A stretch of 51,422 nucleotides of DNA from an uncultured Prevotellaceae bacterium (GTDB taxonomy: Bacteria > Bacteroidota > Bacteroidia > Bacteroidales > Bacteroidaceae), in NCBI GenBank assembly GCA_902771155.1, contig CACXVS010000031.1:1-51422 (forward strand). The letters run 5' to 3'. Shown in pieces: positions 26,867 through 35,655 of the stretch. Position 1 is the stretch's first letter, and each line of letters starts with the position of its first letter. The notes beneath the pieces were generated by a model. That model saw only the letters and a list, made by a program, of their open reading frames with translations, was not told where the DNA came from and searched no databases. Position numbers and translations under genes: made by a program.

Positions 26867-28057
26867 CCTCCTAAAGAGGTCCTTGATGCCGTCCATATCG
26901 AAGGCAAGGGTAAAGCGCAACGTCTGGTCGAGAGGGTTCGAACGAGCCGTTGAAATCACATAGCCCACATCGAGCGAGAAGACACTCATGCGGAAGCCAC
27001 CACCCACAGTGAAGTACTTCATGTTACCCTTCGACTCAGCCTGATGGTGGTAACCGGCACGGATTGAGAACTGGTCGTGATAGACATACTCAGCACCCAC
27101 GCTCCACTGAATCTCCTCCAACTCCTCCTTAAAGCCTCCAGGAGCATCGCCAAAACTCTTGAAGATACCACTGATGGCACTCACATCAGCATACTCACGA
27201 CGCACACGGTCCTGATAGTCGCTATTCGACTCTCCTTCCTCCTGACGGGGCACCGTTGGCACCAACAGTTTATTCAGGTCGGCAGAGATCGAGAAACGGT
27301 TATACTCATCAACAGGCACCATCAGTGAGGTTCCAAGTCGCAGGTTGGCAGGCAGGAACTGACTCTCGTCGTCGCCATAGAAGGAAATCTTAGAACCGAT
27401 ATTCGACATGTTCATTCCGATGCCAAGCTGGCACTCCCTACTGCCCAGCATCACATAATTATTATAATACATCGCCAGGTCGGCAGCAAAGGCCGAGGCT
27501 GGCTTGGAGTCCTCGCTGTAGTCATAACGCAGGTCGCTGTAGAGCCATCGGATAGCTGCTGCCAGAGAGAACTTCTCACTGAGCATCAGCGAGTAGGCCA
27601 AGTCGATCGACATCTCGTAAGGCTTCACCGACATACCGTCGTCAGCAAATACCTCACCCAGAGAGAAATAGCGCAACGAACCCGAGATAGCCGAATAATC
27701 ACCAATACGGTAATAACCAGCCACATAGGCCAAATCGATATCGTTGACGAGCTGACGGAGCCAAGGGGTGTAGTTCAGGGCTATACCCGAACGACTGATG
27801 CAGAAAGGATACTTAGCTGGATTCCAGTACTGGGAGTTCACATCCGGATCAGTGGCCACACCCACATCACCCATACCTGCGCCTCTGGCGTCAGGGGCTA
27901 TCGTCTGCGAGATGACGGCATGTTCCACTGGGTTGAACATCGTGGTCTTGTCATCATCCTGCGCCATCAAAGACAAAGGTAAAAAGGTAAAAAGGTAAAA
28001 AGGTAAAAGCCTTCTTACCCCACTTCCTACCTGATATGCTATTTTCATTATTTCCAT
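26864..28057 (-). CDS. porV: Type IX secretion outer-membrane protein PorV
   Basis: The 397-residue barrel matches PorV/LptO: after the signal peptide comes PDARGAGMGDVGVATDPDVN and SQYWNPAKYPF, then repeated amphipathic strands ('FSLAAAIRWLYSDLRYDYSE', 'FSIRAGYHHQAESKGNMKYF') ending in FTLAFDMDGIKDLFRR. PorV carries cargo from the translocon to the PorU sortase. It is directly downstream of porU, the usual order. Its signal peptide core (LLPFYLFTFLPLSL) is encoded by four tandem 8-bp units (27971-28008), so gain or loss of one unit would shift the frame. ATG 28057 or 28048 may be used. Confidence 0.9.
   Translation of the reverse strand: MEIMKIAYQVGSGVRRLLPFYLFTFLPLSLMAQDDDKTTMFNPVEHAVISQTIAPDARGAGMGDVGVATDPDVNSQYWNPAKYPFCISRSGIALNYTPWLRQLVNDIDLAYVAGYYRIGDYSAISGSLRYFSLGEVFADDGMSVKPYEMSIDLAYSLMLSEKFSLAAAIRWLYSDLRYDYSEDSKPASAFAADLAMYYNNYVMLGSRECQLGIGMNMSNIGSKISFYGDDESQFLPANLRLGTSLMVPVDEYNRFSISADLNKLLVPTVPRQEEGESNSDYQDRVRREYADVSAISGIFKSFGDAPGGFKEELEEIQWSVGAEYVYHDQFSIRAGYHHQAESKGNMKYFTVGGGFRMSVFSLDVGYVISTARSNPLDQTLRFTLAFDMDGIKDLFRR
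27974..28008 (-). repeat. Four tandem 8-bp units inside the porV signal-peptide codons
   Basis: GGT recurs at 27978, 27986, 27994 and 28002, giving four near-identical units of TTTTTACC on the sense strand. A degenerate tract of the same period lies upstream of the start (28073-28103). Confidence 0.85.
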
Positions 28058-28072
28058 TATATATTATTTCTT

Positions 28073-28103
28073 ACTTTCTTACCTTTTTACTTTTTCACCT
28101 TTA
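28073..28103 (-). repeat. Degenerate period-8 tract in the porU-porV gap
   Basis: On the sense strand the units read roughly AAAGGTGA, AAAAGTAA, AAAGGTAA, GAAAGTAA, just before the porV start. It is related to the repeat inside the gene. Confidence 0.65.
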
Positions 28104-28120
28104 AATAACGTCTTCGCTCT

Positions 28121-31100
28121 TTAATTATTGCCTAAGATAATCAATTTGTTAGCGTAGGAGCCACTACCGCCATTGCCATTCATCTGGATGCGATAGATAT
28201 AGACACCAGTACGCAGACGACTTCCACCACTCACGTTGAGGTCCCAATCCAAAATGATGGTTCCATCAGTAGCTACGCCCTTCTCCGTTCGTTTGTAAAG
28301 CTGTCGCCCTGATGTGTCGAAGATCTCCACTACCACATCAGCCTCCGTTGTACCACGATCGTGGGTAACCACAAACGAGGTGGTGGTTGAGGCAGGATTC
28401 TTGGTACAGATCACATGGATGTCGCCATCTCCGCCACCCTTCACGACGTTGAAAGCCAGCTCAGCAGTCGATGAGTTATTCATCACGTCCCACGCTCTGA
28501 AGAGCAGTTTATGAGGACCCTCGCTAAGTTCTGGGATGGTGAAGCCCACACTACCACTACGATATTCGCCAAAGTCGAAGGTGAAGTAGTCGTTGAGGTT
28601 GTAGGTCCTTGAGAGTTCCCCATCGATAATCAGTTCCAGGTCATGACCTACACTACTGCCTGCTGCGTTGATACCACTATCGTCGTAGAGTTCTGCAGCA
28701 AAGAAGGGCGTGGGATTGACGCTACCCCCATTGACGAACGACTTCGAGTTCAGATAACAGAATATCGAAGGACCGATCGAGTCATTCTGGCTGATGGCCC
28801 CGGCATCGAGCACGAGACTGCTGTTCTCGCCATGCAAGGTCATCGTACGGTCGTTGTTCACCGCATAGAGCGTCATCAGTCCGTTGCCGTCGGCATAGCT
28901 CACATCCTTGGGCACAGCGAAGGTGAAGCGGAAGCTGCCGTTCCTGACGCTGTCCGACCCCTGATAAAGCATCTTCGTATGGTCCTTATAGGTAAAGGCC
29001 ACCTCAGAGCCTTCAGCCGAGTCGTCGTTCTGTTGGCAGACGATGGTCTCCTCTGCATCCCTGACCATCGCTGTAACAACCCCGTTGAAGGTGTTGGCAC
29101 GAGCCTGATTCTGTTCCACATGACCTTGCAAGGTCACCACCGAACCAGCCGAGAGGCTAACCGCCGATGAGGCAGGCTTACCGTTGATACTGTCGATGAC
29201 CACCGAGGGCGAAGGACAGGCCAAGTGCAGGGCCGGATCGCCCAACAGTGTGTATTGCAGTTTGTTAGGCGACGTATCGCGCCCATCATTGACCAGATCG
29301 ACCTTTGCCTGGCGCACAGCCTCACCGATGGTGAAGTCGGGGTCAAGCACATATTTGGTAAACAAGAGGTTCATTTGCTCGTTATAGGAGGCATAAACCG
29401 TTCGCGTGGTACCAAAGAAGGCCACGCCCCCACCCCGTTTGCTTAGCATCACCGTTTCGCCAATGTTCTCCTCTTGTCCGTCGAAGGGCATGATGTCGCA
29501 CGATGCGGTAATCCACAATGGCAGATAGTTTGTCGTAGAGGCCTCAAAGTCGGGCAGTTTCATCACCAGCTCATGCGACAATGCATAGGCAGCTCCATGA
29601 CCTGAGTAGTTCATCATCAGTGCCCCACTGGTCAGCTGTTGTTTAATGAGTTGCGTCACGTCAGGATAACTGTATCCCGTCGATGACGATGTGCGCTGGT
29701 AGGCGTCCCAGTATATCTTCTTGATGTCATAGCCCGGATACGTGTTTTCCACGAGGGTGGCCACCTTGTCTGCTGTGGCCATGTGGACATTGGCATTACC
29801 GTCGTCGCCCATCACGCAGATCACGTTCTGCCACGATCCTGCATATTTGTTCACTGCATAGTCAAGTGTCTTGTTCACCAGCACCTCGGCTTCCTCAGCC
29901 GACCTGGCCGGATAGCGCCCCACAGCCACGTCGGGCTTACCTAAGTAAGTATAGGTATTACCTGATTTCTTCTGGATCTCCTCTTCATCGTCGAGCAGAC
30001 AGAAGAAGTCGTCGCTCACATAGCAGTTCACATGACTGAAGGAGTTCTCGCTCTCAAAGCACAACAGGAAGTCGTCAGGGTCACATCCCGTCCAGTCGGC
30101 CCCATTCATGCGGTTATCCCAGGCTCCATCGCCAAAGAGCAACAGATAGCGGGGTATATCCTGATCAGTCTGGGCCCTATCGTAGAACATCTTCAGATAG
30201 CGACGATAGGCCGTAGCGTCAGGGGTGCCGCTCGAGAACTCGTTATACAGTTCATCGGCAGGCACTATCCTCGTGCGCAGTCCGTCGTTCTCCTCATGCC
30301 AGGTCTTGATGCGCTCAGCCTGGGCCAGCACCTGCTGATTGGTGGGGATGATAATGATCATATCCACAGGCTCGTCGGCATGATGGTCCTGGTTCATGAT
30401 GTTATACACGTATTCCGGTATAGGAAGGGCACCTTGCAGATCAGGCATTGCCATAGGCGTATCAAACCGTAGCGACAGATAGTCGAGACGCAGGTTCCCA
30501 CCCGATTTCTGGGTAATCTTCACCGTATTCTCTGCTTTGAGCATGCCCTGCATCTCATAGTCCCATACACTCTCTTCGGCCTCGGTATAGCTGTCGAGTC
30601 TTACGGTTCTGGTGATGGTGCCCACCAGCGAGTCGTTCACCTCGACGGTAGCCTCAAAACTGGCGTCACAGGTAAGGGCCACCGATAGTGTCCCCGATGT
30701 GCCTGAACCCTTCAGCTTGTAGGTCAGGGGCGTACCAATGGTGTAGAGCGTCTTGTCAAAGAGGTTCCTTCCTCCATGAAACCACGAGAAGTCGTCCACC
30801 TCGTAGAGCGTGTGATAGTCATTGGGCATCGGGTAATAGGCCGTTGCCATCTCCTCGCTGCTGATGGTCAGGGGCTCCTCGTCGTTCGACGTCAGGAAAT
30901 AATAGCCGTCATCAGAATAAGGATTACGGGTGCGCAAGGTAGCCTCAGCCGATTCCCACGTCACTGGTCCTACCGCATAGAACACACGATGACCATTCAC
31001 CATGCAGGTGGGCACCTCCTTCAGATCGTCTGTCGAGGCCAGATAGTCGCCCGTCAGCTTCTCTGGCTGCAAGGCACCACCATAGCCATACACCTTCACC

Positions 31101-31657
31101 TTATTCATATCCGAGAAACCGGCCTTCTTGATGAGGGCGTCCGACAACTGGTAGAAGCCGCTCTCCGGCACCCTGATCTTGGCCCAGGTGCCTTCACGCA
31201 GCACGGAGTGCCCGGCATAGCGCTCCACTTCACCGTCAGCCCTTGTACGAGCCTTGGCTTTCGGAGATGAATTCACCTTCAGCTTGAAACTGACCAGTTT
31301 ACGATATTTCCCGTCCCTGAACACCAGCGGCACCAGCGACACATCGAGTACACCTTGTTTCCTGGCCACACCGATCGTCTGTGTCACCATAGGCAACTCT
31401 GGCAGGGGCTCTCCGCTAATCGCCTGATAACGAGCCACATCGGCCTTGCTCATCTCAATAAACTCGGGATACTCGATGCTGACGGTATAGACGGAGTCGG
31501 CATAGCGAGGCCCCAGTTGCTTCTGCCAGGTATAGACGGGCAGTAACGAGTCGATCCTGACCTGACCAGCAGTCAAGTTCACCCACTCCTGCGCCTCAGC
31601 ATGGACACTGAAAAACAGAAGGGCACAAGCCACTATGAATCGAATTGCAGCTTTCAC
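28121..31657 (-). CDS. porU: Type IX secretion sortase PorU (C25 cysteine peptidase family)
   Basis: The 1178-residue protein has a signal peptide, an N-terminal PorU domain, a gingipain-like C25 catalytic domain (about 425-790) and a C-terminal Ig/CTD part (VVEIFDTSGRQLYKR...TGVYIYRIQM...KLIIL). The catalytic pair is visible: His687 in NYSGHGAA and Cys720 in LWITASCDIMPFDG. PorU cuts the type IX C-terminal signal and attaches cargo to anionic LPS at the cell surface. The start codon is GTG at 31657; no ATG gives a signal peptide. porV follows 63 bp later. Confidence 0.93.
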   Translation of the reverse strand: MKAAIRFIVACALLFFSVHAEAQEWVNLTAGQVRIDSLLPVYTWQKQLGPRYADSVYTVSIEYPEFIEMSKADVARYQAISGEPLPELPMVTQTIGVARKQGVLDVSLVPLVFRDGKYRKLVSFKLKVNSSPKAKARTRADGEVERYAGHSVLREGTWAKIRVPESGFYQLSDALIKKAGFSDMNKVKVYGYGGALQPEKLTGDYLASTDDLKEVPTCMVNGHRVFYAVGPVTWESAEATLRTRNPYSDDGYYFLTSNDEEPLTISSEEMATAYYPMPNDYHTLYEVDDFSWFHGGRNLFDKTLYTIGTPLTYKLKGSGTSGTLSVALTCDASFEATVEVNDSLVGTITRTVRLDSYTEAEESVWDYEMQGMLKAENTVKITQKSGGNLRLDYLSLRFDTPMAMPDLQGALPIPEYVYNIMNQDHHADEPVDMIIIIPTNQQVLAQAERIKTWHEENDGLRTRIVPADELYNEFSSGTPDATAYRRYLKMFYDRAQTDQDIPRYLLLFGDGAWDNRMNGADWTGCDPDDFLLCFESENSFSHVNCYVSDDFFCLLDDEEEIQKKSGNTYTYLGKPDVAVGRYPARSAEEAEVLVNKTLDYAVNKYAGSWQNVICVMGDDGNANVHMATADKVATLVENTYPGYDIKKIYWDAYQRTSSSTGYSYPDVTQLIKQQLTSGALMMNYSGHGAAYALSHELVMKLPDFEASTTNYLPLWITASCDIMPFDGQEENIGETVMLSKRGGGVAFFGTTRTVYASYNEQMNLLFTKYVLDPDFTIGEAVRQAKVDLVNDGRDTSPNKLQYTLLGDPALHLACPSPSVVIDSINGKPASSAVSLSAGSVVTLQGHVEQNQARANTFNGVVTAMVRDAEETIVCQQNDDSAEGSEVAFTYKDHTKMLYQGSDSVRNGSFRFTFAVPKDVSYADGNGLMTLYAVNNDRTMTLHGENSSLVLDAGAISQNDSIGPSIFCYLNSKSFVNGGSVNPTPFFAAELYDDSGINAAGSSVGHDLELIIDGELSRTYNLNDYFTFDFGEYRSGSVGFTIPELSEGPHKLLFRAWDVMNNSSTAELAFNVVKGGGDGDIHVICTKNPASTTTSFVVTHDRGTTEADVVVEIFDTSGRQLYKRTEKGVATDGTIILDWDLNVSGGSRLRTGVYIYRIQMNGNGGSGSYANKLIILGNN

Positions 31658-31693
31658 TCACCTTATAAACGTGAAAGCCCCTTGTTTATTGCA

Positions 31694-32374
31694 TTACTTG
31701 CAGTTAAACTCCAATACCTTGCGCTCTTCGAGCCAGCCTTCCAGGTGGTCGTCGATGTTAACGGGCCCCACTCCGGCTGGTGTGCCGGTATAAAGGATGT
31801 CGCCCGTCTTCAGCGTAAAGAACTGCGAGATATAGGCAATGATTTCGTCAACGGTATAGAGCATATCCGAGGTACGCCCCTCCTGTACGGTCTTTCCATT
31901 GATGTCGAGATGGAAATGCAGCCGCTGCAGCCCCGATTCGCCACAAGGAGCCTCGGGATTCGTGAGCAACTTCTCCTTGGCCACCCACTCACCAATGGCC
32001 GCAGAGCCGTCAAAACCTTTGCAGATGGTCCAGGGCTGTCCTGCCTCCGAAGCCTTCCTCTGCAGGTCGCGGGCCGTAAAGTCGATGCCCAGTGTCAGGG
32101 CGTCGTAATAGCGGTGGGCAAAGCGCTGAGGGATGTTCTTGCCCAGGCGACAGATCCTCACCACCACCTCCGTCTCGTAGTCGATGCGCCCCAGATGGTC
32201 GGGGATAAAGAAAGGCTTTCCCTGATTCAGAATCGCAGAATCAGCCTTCGTAAAAATCACAGGCGCGTCTGGTCTCTTCAGCGTCCCAATTCCCGAACTT
32301 TGTTCGCCTACCCGTAGCCTTTGAAGCTCCTGATTATGTGCGGCATAGTTCATGCCAATCGCAAATATCTTCAT
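31694..32374 (-). CDS. Fumarylacetoacetate hydrolase-family protein
   Basis: The 226-residue protein begins MKIFAIGMNYAAHNQEL and has the FAH fold motifs: the metal-ligand E-x-E (DYETEVVVRI), GIDFTARDLQ, KGFDGSAAIGEW, and YTGTPAGVGPV. Family members act on small beta-keto or hydroxy-muconate type acids, as oxaloacetate decarboxylase, acylpyruvase or isomerase; the exact substrate cannot be read. It is first in the run FAH-porU-porV-ispF. The ATG lies only 7 nt after the -7 box, so the message may be almost leaderless. Confidence 0.9.
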   Translation of the reverse strand: MKIFAIGMNYAAHNQELQRLRVGEQSSGIGTLKRPDAPVIFTKADSAILNQGKPFFIPDHLGRIDYETEVVVRICRLGKNIPQRFAHRYYDALTLGIDFTARDLQRKASEAGQPWTICKGFDGSAAIGEWVAKEKLLTNPEAPCGESGLQRLHFHLDINGKTVQEGRTSDMLYTVDEIIAYISQFFTLKTGDILYTGTPAGVGPVNIDDHLEGWLEERKVLEFNCK

Positions 32375-32381
32375 ACGACTG

Positions 32382-32413
32382 CAAAGGTACGACTAAGTGA
32401 GCAAAAAACCAAA
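32382..32413 (-). promoter_or_regulatory. Promoter of the FAH-porU-porV-ispF run
   Basis: Minus strand: TTTG (32413-32410), 20 nt, TACCTTTG (32389-32382), a full consensus. The ATG starts at 32374. Confidence 0.87.
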
Positions 32414-32432
32414 ATATTACGCCACAAAAACC

Positions 32433-32462
32433 AAAAAAAGTGTCGCCAACCACAGGCGACAC
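32433..32462 (-). terminator. Hairpin with minus-strand T-tract
   Basis: GTGTCGCC / GGCGACAC stem (32440-32462, 7-nt loop) with seven A on the left, so it reads as a terminator for minus-strand transcripts. No minus-strand gene lies to its right before the serpin, so it looks like a leftover of a lost gene. Confidence 0.7.
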
Positions 32463-32497
32463 TCCCAAATAAAATGTAATTCAGTGTGTTAATCATG

Positions 32498-32628
32498 GGG
32501 GCAATTACTAACAATGTCTTTATGTTATCCTGATTGTTTATCTGTACTACTTATATAACCCGCAAACATCAAAAACACTGCATGGAAACTCGATTATTTA
32601 TGATTCTTTAACTCAGAACGCCCCTTCT
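32498..32628. repeat. 131-bp direct repeat, copy A
   Basis: Matches 34720-34850 over 131 bp with one mismatch (at 32585). It starts GGGGCAATTACTAACAATGT. The rest of the gap before the serpin (32629-32823) shows no other feature I can support. Confidence 0.93.
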
Positions 32629-32823
32629 TTATACCTTGTGAACACAATTCACATGGTTTTTCAGCCAAAAACTTGGCCAATGCATATAATACTAATGGAG
32701 AGTATTACGATAAACATGAGATTTTACAGCGAAGTTGTGTTAAAAAAACACAAATGTCACACTTCCCATGCAGTGTTTTCGTGTTTATGAGGTTATATAT
32801 ATAGAACCATAGAACAGAAGTAT

Positions 32824-34131
32824 ATGAAGCAAGTTATTTTAAAAAAAGGATTAGTGCTGTTGGCAATGGGTTTGCTGACGGCTTGTAGCAATGGTGATGA
32901 ACAAGATTCTCTTGTCACAAAACCAGAAGCCCCCCAAATAGAGAATCCGTCAAACACCCCCACCGTTGTGGTAGCGAAGGAACGCCAAGACATCATTCTT
33001 ACTGCAGAAGGGAGCAAAATCAACGATGCTGTCAATCAGTTCTCGTTGAAGTTCTTCAAGGAGTTGTATAATCATCAGAAGAGCTCCGCAAATACGATGG
33101 TGTCACCGTTCAGCGCCCAGGTTGCTTTATCGATGGCTGCCAATGGCGCCAAAGGTCAGACCCTTGAAGAGATCCTGACGGCGATGAACTTGAAAGGCTT
33201 TGGCTTAGACGATGTCAACCTGTACAACCAAACCATCGTGAAGGCTCTGACAGAACTTGACAACACCTCGTTCGTGTCATCGGCTAACGGTATCTGGACG
33301 AAAGTCAAGTTGCTAGAATCGTACATCAACCAGATGCGTGACGTCTTTAATGCCAATGTGAAGACGACAGACTTCAGCGCGGAGGATATCAGGGCCATCA
33401 ACGATTGGGCGAAGGAGCAGACGCACGGTATGATACCTTCACTGTATGATGAGGGCGAGGATGTCGATTGTCTGGTGTTGTTAGCCAATGCTCTGTATTT
33501 TGAAGCTATTTGGGAGGATCCCTTCGACCCAGATTTCAAGGTAAAGGACAAATTCACCAATACTGACAAGAGTCAGGGAGATATCGAACTGATGAGGGAG
33601 GGAGGTTTTAGGAACTATCTGAGCTGTTCATCGTTTGACCTCTGTGAAAAGAGATACGGCAACAGCGCTTTCTCTATGGTATTCTTGCTGCCGCACAGTA
33701 ACATCTCTCTCGAAAAGAGTATCAACGACTTCTGTCAGATGGACTGGAAGGAACTGAACGCAAAACTTGCGGAGAATTACAATTTTGTAATGCTAAGCGT
33801 TCCAAAGTTCCAGATAGAGAACCAGAAGTACGACCTGATTCCGTCTCTGAAGGATATGGGCATACAGACAGCCTTCACTGGACTTGCGGATTTCAGTAAC
33901 ATGACAGGAGATATAGGTCTTTTCATTACCAAAGTAGAGCAGAAGACAGCCCTCATCCTCAATGAAAGCGGAACGAGTGCAGCTGCAACAACTATAATAG
34001 AGGAGACCGTTACCTCTAATGGAAACGAACCAGAGCCTCTTGACTTCAAACTCAACAGGCCTTTCGCCTTTATCATTAAGGAGAAGAGCACAGGGGCCAT
34101 CCTTTTCGCTGGAGCAATCAACAAACTATAA
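32824..34131 (+). CDS. Serpin-family protease inhibitor, lipoprotein
   Basis: The 435-residue protein has a lipoprotein signal (LLTACSN) and a full serpin fold: NTMVSPFSAQVALSMAANGA (helix B region), VSSANGIWTK, INDWAKEQTHGMI, VLLANALYFEAIW, and the C-terminal LNRPFAFIIKEKSTGAILFAG. The hinge of the reactive loop (GTSAAATT, from Gly383 = P15) keeps small residues, so it should inhibit by loop insertion. Counting from the hinge puts P1-P1' at Thr397-Ser398 with Val at P2, fitting elastase-like targets. It would protect the cell surface from host or rival proteases. Genes on both sides are separated by repeats, which suggests a mobile or accessory locus. Confidence 0.93.
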   Translation: MKQVILKKGLVLLAMGLLTACSNGDEQDSLVTKPEAPQIENPSNTPTVVVAKERQDIILTAEGSKINDAVNQFSLKFFKELYNHQKSSANTMVSPFSAQVALSMAANGAKGQTLEEILTAMNLKGFGLDDVNLYNQTIVKALTELDNTSFVSSANGIWTKVKLLESYINQMRDVFNANVKTTDFSAEDIRAINDWAKEQTHGMIPSLYDEGEDVDCLVLLANALYFEAIWEDPFDPDFKVKDKFTNTDKSQGDIELMREGGFRNYLSCSSFDLCEKRYGNSAFSMVFLLPHSNISLEKSINDFCQMDWKELNAKLAENYNFVMLSVPKFQIENQKYDLIPSLKDMGIQTAFTGLADFSNMTGDIGLFITKVEQKTALILNESGTSAAATTIIEETVTSNGNEPEPLDFKLNRPFAFIIKEKSTGAILFAGAINKL

Positions 34132-34165
34132 GCAACATTACGCACAGATATTAGATTAGTTTAGA

Positions 34166-34204
34166 GATAGCCACCCTGCGACGGGGTGGCAATCTTGTTT
34201 TTTT
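34166..34204 (+). terminator. Serpin gene terminator
   Basis: GCCACCC / GGGTGGC stem with 7-nt loop, extended by AGAT/ATCT, followed by TTGTTTTTTT. It is part of the left inverted repeat of the fold-back element. Confidence 0.88.
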
Positions 34205-34648
34205 CCGTGAAAAGTTGGAGTTTTTCCATCAAGCTCTACTAAATAAGACGTTTCTTGCAGATTATCAAATGATTAGATGGAAATCAAGTTCTACTAAAGT
34301 TCTACTTATCCTCTACTAAAGTTCTACCTAAGTTCTACTAAATAATTCTCTAGAGAATTGAAGCGTTTCATAGGGAGAGAACAAATGCTAGTACTAGTAC
34401 TAAGCCCCGAATTCTCTAGAGAATTCAACAACAAGGCTTAGGAAGAAAAGTTGAAATCCTTAGGAAAAGAAATTGCGAGGTAGGGATAGAGATGTCATCA
34501 GGCCTCGAATTGGTAGAGGTTTGGTAGAGGATTAGTAGAACTTTAGTAGAGGGTTAGTAGAACTTAAAATAAGCATAAAGTCCTAAATTACAATAACATA
34601 AGCCTGTTTTAGTAGAGGTTGATGGCAAAACACCAACTTTTCACAGAA

Positions 34649-34690
34649 AAAAAACAAGATTGCCACCCCGTCGCAGGGTGGCTATCTTCC
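34649..34690 (-). terminator. Mirror copy of the serpin terminator
   Basis: The same hairpin in the opposite sense, in the right inverted repeat, with its T-tract pointing leftwards. There is no minus-strand gene just to its right. Confidence 0.75.
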
Positions 34691-34719
34691 AAACTAATCT
34701 AATACCGTGTATTCTTCAC

Positions 34720-34850
34720 GGGGCAATTACTAACAATGTCTTTATGTTATCCTGATTGTTTATCTGTACTACTTATATAACCCGCAAACATCAAAAACAC
34801 TGCATGAAAACTCGATTATTTATGATTCTTTAACTCAGAACGCCCCTTCT
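34720..34850. repeat. 131-bp direct repeat, copy B
   Basis: 130 of 131 bases match copy A at 32498-32628. The distance between copies is 2222 bp and covers the serpin and the fold-back element. Confidence 0.93.
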
Positions 34851-34884
34851 GTAACTACTCAGCACCCGTGCCATGAGTAGTTAC
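34851..34884. repeat. Nested hairpin after repeat copy B
   Basis: GTAACTACTC (34851-34860) pairs with GAGTAGTTAC (34875-34884), and GCAC/GTGC pair inside the loop. It begins at the exact end of copy B and resembles a REP-type hairpin. Confidence 0.6.
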
Positions 34885-34989
34885 GAAATAAGAATCAACA
34901 GTTAAAAAAAACTAAAACGCGCATTCCTGATGCAAGTTTTTGGAAGAGTTGGGGTTATAATAGTAGAATCCCTTCAAAAAATAATAAAG

Positions 34990-35379
34990 ATGATTACCAA
35001 ATTTCTTAATAGATGGATCTGCATATCTCTGTTAATGACAGGGGTATGTATGATAGTTACAAGTTGTAGTAGCGATGATGAGAAAGATAAAGAACCAGTC
35101 TCAGAAGTTTCCTATTGCTTTTCCGGGATGGTTCTTGGCTCCGACGATGTACAGGGTTTCGCCCTTGTGCAGATTGAGTCTGTTCCATCAACTACAGACT
35201 ATAATAATATCAATGTTGGAATGGGCATTGTTGCCGTTTTCCCAGCAGGTTCATCTGCAACATATAAGTATGGTGATATAATAGATTTCCAAATACTCAC
35301 TTGTGAGAATTATACAAGTGGGGTAACAGACGACCGACTGCCTCCCTCATATATATGCAATATCAAATTATGTGAATAG
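34990..35379 (+). CDS. Small lipoprotein of unknown function
   Basis: The 129-residue protein is not recognised. ATG 34990 is chosen because it gives a signal peptide with lipobox (IVTSCSSDDEKDKE); a start at 34930 would put 20 extra residues before it. The acidic residues after the Cys suggest surface export. The rest (YCFSGMVLGSDDVQGFALVQ ... GDIIDFQILTCENYTSG ... YICNIKLCE) looks like a small beta-barrel, and three cysteines remain after the lipid-modified one. It lies between repeat copy B and a perfect 12-bp terminator stem. Confidence 0.72.
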   Translation: MITKFLNRWICISLLMTGVCMIVTSCSSDDEKDKEPVSEVSYCFSGMVLGSDDVQGFALVQIESVPSTTDYNNINVGMGIVAVFPAGSSATYKYGDIIDFQILTCENYTSGVTDDRLPPSYICNIKLCE

Positions 35380-35390
35380 AACCTAAAAAC

Positions 35391-35423
35391 GAGATAGCCA
35401 CCCCGTCGCAAGGTGGCTATCTC
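35391..35423. terminator. Terminator after the small lipoprotein gene
   Basis: Perfect 12-bp stem GAGATAGCCACC / GGTGGCTATCTC with 9-nt loop, 11 bp after the stop. Its core is the same sequence as the hairpins of the fold-back element. Confidence 0.85.
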
Positions 35424-35516
35424 GTTTATGCAAATCCTGGTGAGTAATAACGTCATTCCAAGGGCTTTAGGGGCAAAAGCGATAGGGCTGTTTGGGAAGG
35501 AAGCGGCATCTCTTAA

Positions 35517-35602
35517 AGTAAAACAACTTGTTTTACTGTCGAAGGAGGCATCTATTTCACCCGTTTAGACGTCATCTTTGAAGGTAAAACAACTTGTTTT
35601 AC
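35517..35602. repeat. Two copies of a 19-bp palindrome
   Basis: GTAAAACAACTTGTTTTAC occurs at 35518-35536 and 35584-35602, 66 bp apart. Each is a palindrome with a single central base. No promoter is seen close by. The remaining bases from 35424 to 35770 hold only these, the next hairpin and repeat copy C. Confidence 0.7.
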
Positions 35603-35604
35603 TT

Positions 35605-35643
35605 TTAAAAAGCGTGCCACCCTATCACAAGGCGGCACGCTTT
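35605..35643 (-). terminator. Terminator of the secreted-protein gene at 35771
   Basis: AAAGCGTGCC / GGCACGCTTT, 10-bp stem, with a T-tract on the minus strand. It lies 128 bp after the gene's stop. Confidence 0.75.
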
Positions 35644-35655
35644 CATACTAATCAA

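Larger units (their letters stand above)
34150..34703. mobile_element. 554-bp fold-back element with long terminal inverted repeats
   Basis: The ends ATTAGATTAGT (34150-34160) and ACTAATCTAAT (34693-34703) begin imperfect inverted repeats of about 95 bp, each containing the same strong terminator. Inside, units like TTAGTAGAACTT recur in opposite senses on each side. Near the centre is the 18-bp perfect palindrome GAATTCTCTAGAGAATTC (34409-34426); its 16-bp core also occurs at 34344-34359. No gene is inside. It resembles a MITE-like or fold-back element, but no family is recognised. Confidence 0.7.
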
